DNA from: Hyperoplus lanceolatus
Lineage: Eukaryota > Chordata > Actinopteri > Uranoscopiformes > Ammodytidae
Direction: 5' to 3'
Length of the DNA stretch: 64,000 nt
Assembly (NCBI GenBank): GCA_026929865.2
Contig: CM049410.1
Coordinates: forward strand, 6,136,001 to 6,200,000
In this document: positions 62,839 to 64,000 of the stretch, in pieces
Numbering within the stretch: the stretch's first letter is position 1
Layout: the number at the start of each line of letters is the position of its first letter
Translations under genes and position numbers: made by a program
Notes under the pieces: generated by a model
Seen by the model: only the letters and a program-made list of their open reading frames with translations
The model's database searches: none
Told to the model about the DNA's origin: nothing

Positions 62839-64000
62839 CACACACTTTTTTCACACAGATGCACATACGCCAACACATACATGGACATAACACACACACC
62901 TCTTCATAATTGGCTTGCACATTTTTCCCATTTTCCCCCCTCCCCTGTTGATGGACTCACCTTGACAGTCCCATTAGCAGAAAAAAACTAAAAACACTGC
63001 ATCTAAATTGGGAGGGAAAATGACGTCCTCCAGCTATAATACATCCTGCCCTTTTACACACCCACATTCAGTAATGACACATTCCCCACCATATCAACCA
63101 TATTTTTCTAGCGCACTCAGTTTTTCTGTTTCCAATTTATTTTGCTCTGCTATTCAGGGCGAGATAAGAAAGAGGCGGAAGGAAAAGGTGTCAAACCTGT
63201 TGGTTGGCTTTCTTTTTAAAGGTGTAAAAATATATGTTTTCCCAGAGGAGAGCAAGTAGCACGAATCCATTGCCGTTGTATTACAGAGCATGTGCAGAAT
63301 TGGTTAGAAATATATAGATAATGGTTTATTTCGACATTCTTTGCAACATAACTGTTACTTTTCCTATCAGGACATTGAAAATACATGTGAACCTACACTG
63401 CATTTAACTTACCCATACAGTAAGTCTTATTTCATCTACAGTAGAGTGTAAACATTTTAAGACCAGCAGCGCAAATACCTGTATCCCCCTCCACACACAC
63501 ACACACACCAAGGAGAGAAGAGTTGACATCCGTCCTGATGAACAAACATGCAGTGCACTCACACATCATGGTGACTGATAATTCATTTAGAGGCTGCACA
63601 AGAAATACGAAACGTTATCATATCACACGTCGCCTGCTAGAATCCAATCATTTCCCCTATTTTCCAGTGATTTGAAATAATGCAGATTGTGATCAGTAGT
63701 GCTTGATCCAAGTACCCTCGAGGGCACAAGAGAAGAGAGCTCTGAAGCTAATGTTCAAAAGTAAAAAGTCAGGTCAGTTTGTTCACCATTTCTGTGCGTG
63801 GATTACCTATCATGCTTGTGCTTACTGAGGCTGCCCCTTTGTGAACCCTTGTCGTGTCTGTCACTTCATCTAACTTGTACCTAAGCCCTCTAGTTGTGGA
63901 GTGCTCGGGGTCTATGGCCTACTGCATCCACAGCCCATTAGCTCAGGCAGACCCCATCACCCAGCTCACCCATGTATGACATAGACCCTCTGTAATACAA
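62839..64000. other. Intergenic, nothing recognised
   Basis: A short CA array at 63491-63508. No gene or transposon recognised to the end of the window. Confidence 0.4.

Overview
The window is vertebrate nuclear DNA, almost certainly from a ray-finned (teleost) fish. The evidence is a compact fast-skeletal-type myosin heavy chain gene with short introns, an L1 element and L2-, RTE- and other LINE fragments of fish type, tRNA-derived SINEs and many small inverted-repeat transposons of kinds common in teleosts, and very dense dinucleotide microsatellites. No species is assigned.

Layout. 1-6.46 kb is intergenic DNA: a nested pair of small DNA transposons (340-961), a hAT-like end, two decayed LINE fragments on the minus strand (2.23-3.6 kb) and long CA/TG arrays. 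6.46-8.88 kb is a diverged inverted repeat (arms about 0.67-0.86 kb) whose right arm ends just upstream of a TATA box at 8888. 8.92-19.28 kb is the one intact host gene: a sarcomeric myosin heavy chain with two non-coding leader exons and 39 coding exons. The exons join without a frame break into 1932 codons; every intron is GT-AG except one GC-AG intron. 19.3-21.54 kb holds two non-autonomous transposons with clear terminal inverted repeats. 22.04-29.37 kb is a nest: a low-copy-looking DNA element with 5'-AGGGGAGAACGGGG termini contains a full-length, apparently intact two-ORF L1-type LINE with a perfect 17-bp target-site duplication, plus a second small transposon. 29.42-32.31 kb is a tRNA-derived SINE followed by a broken L2-type LINE.

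32.3-64 kb contains no gene I can recognise. It holds microsatellites, several more small transposons, a Tc1-like remnant (45.9 kb), a SINE (49.4 kb), a tandem-repeat block with a 140-bp unit (55.8-56.4 kb), a pair of near-identical 69-bp direct repeats about 1 kb apart (57.88/58.90 kb), and several unique, non-repetitive stretches that could be regulatory. This part reads as a gene-poor intergenic or intronic interval.

How it works together. The only host gene is the motor protein of fast muscle, read left to right from its own TATA promoter. The two L1 ORFs are the RNA-binding protein and the endonuclease/reverse transcriptase that an L1 needs to move itself and SINEs. Most other features are passive insertions. 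Several insertions can be checked internally, because an empty or second copy of the same site lies elsewhere in the window.
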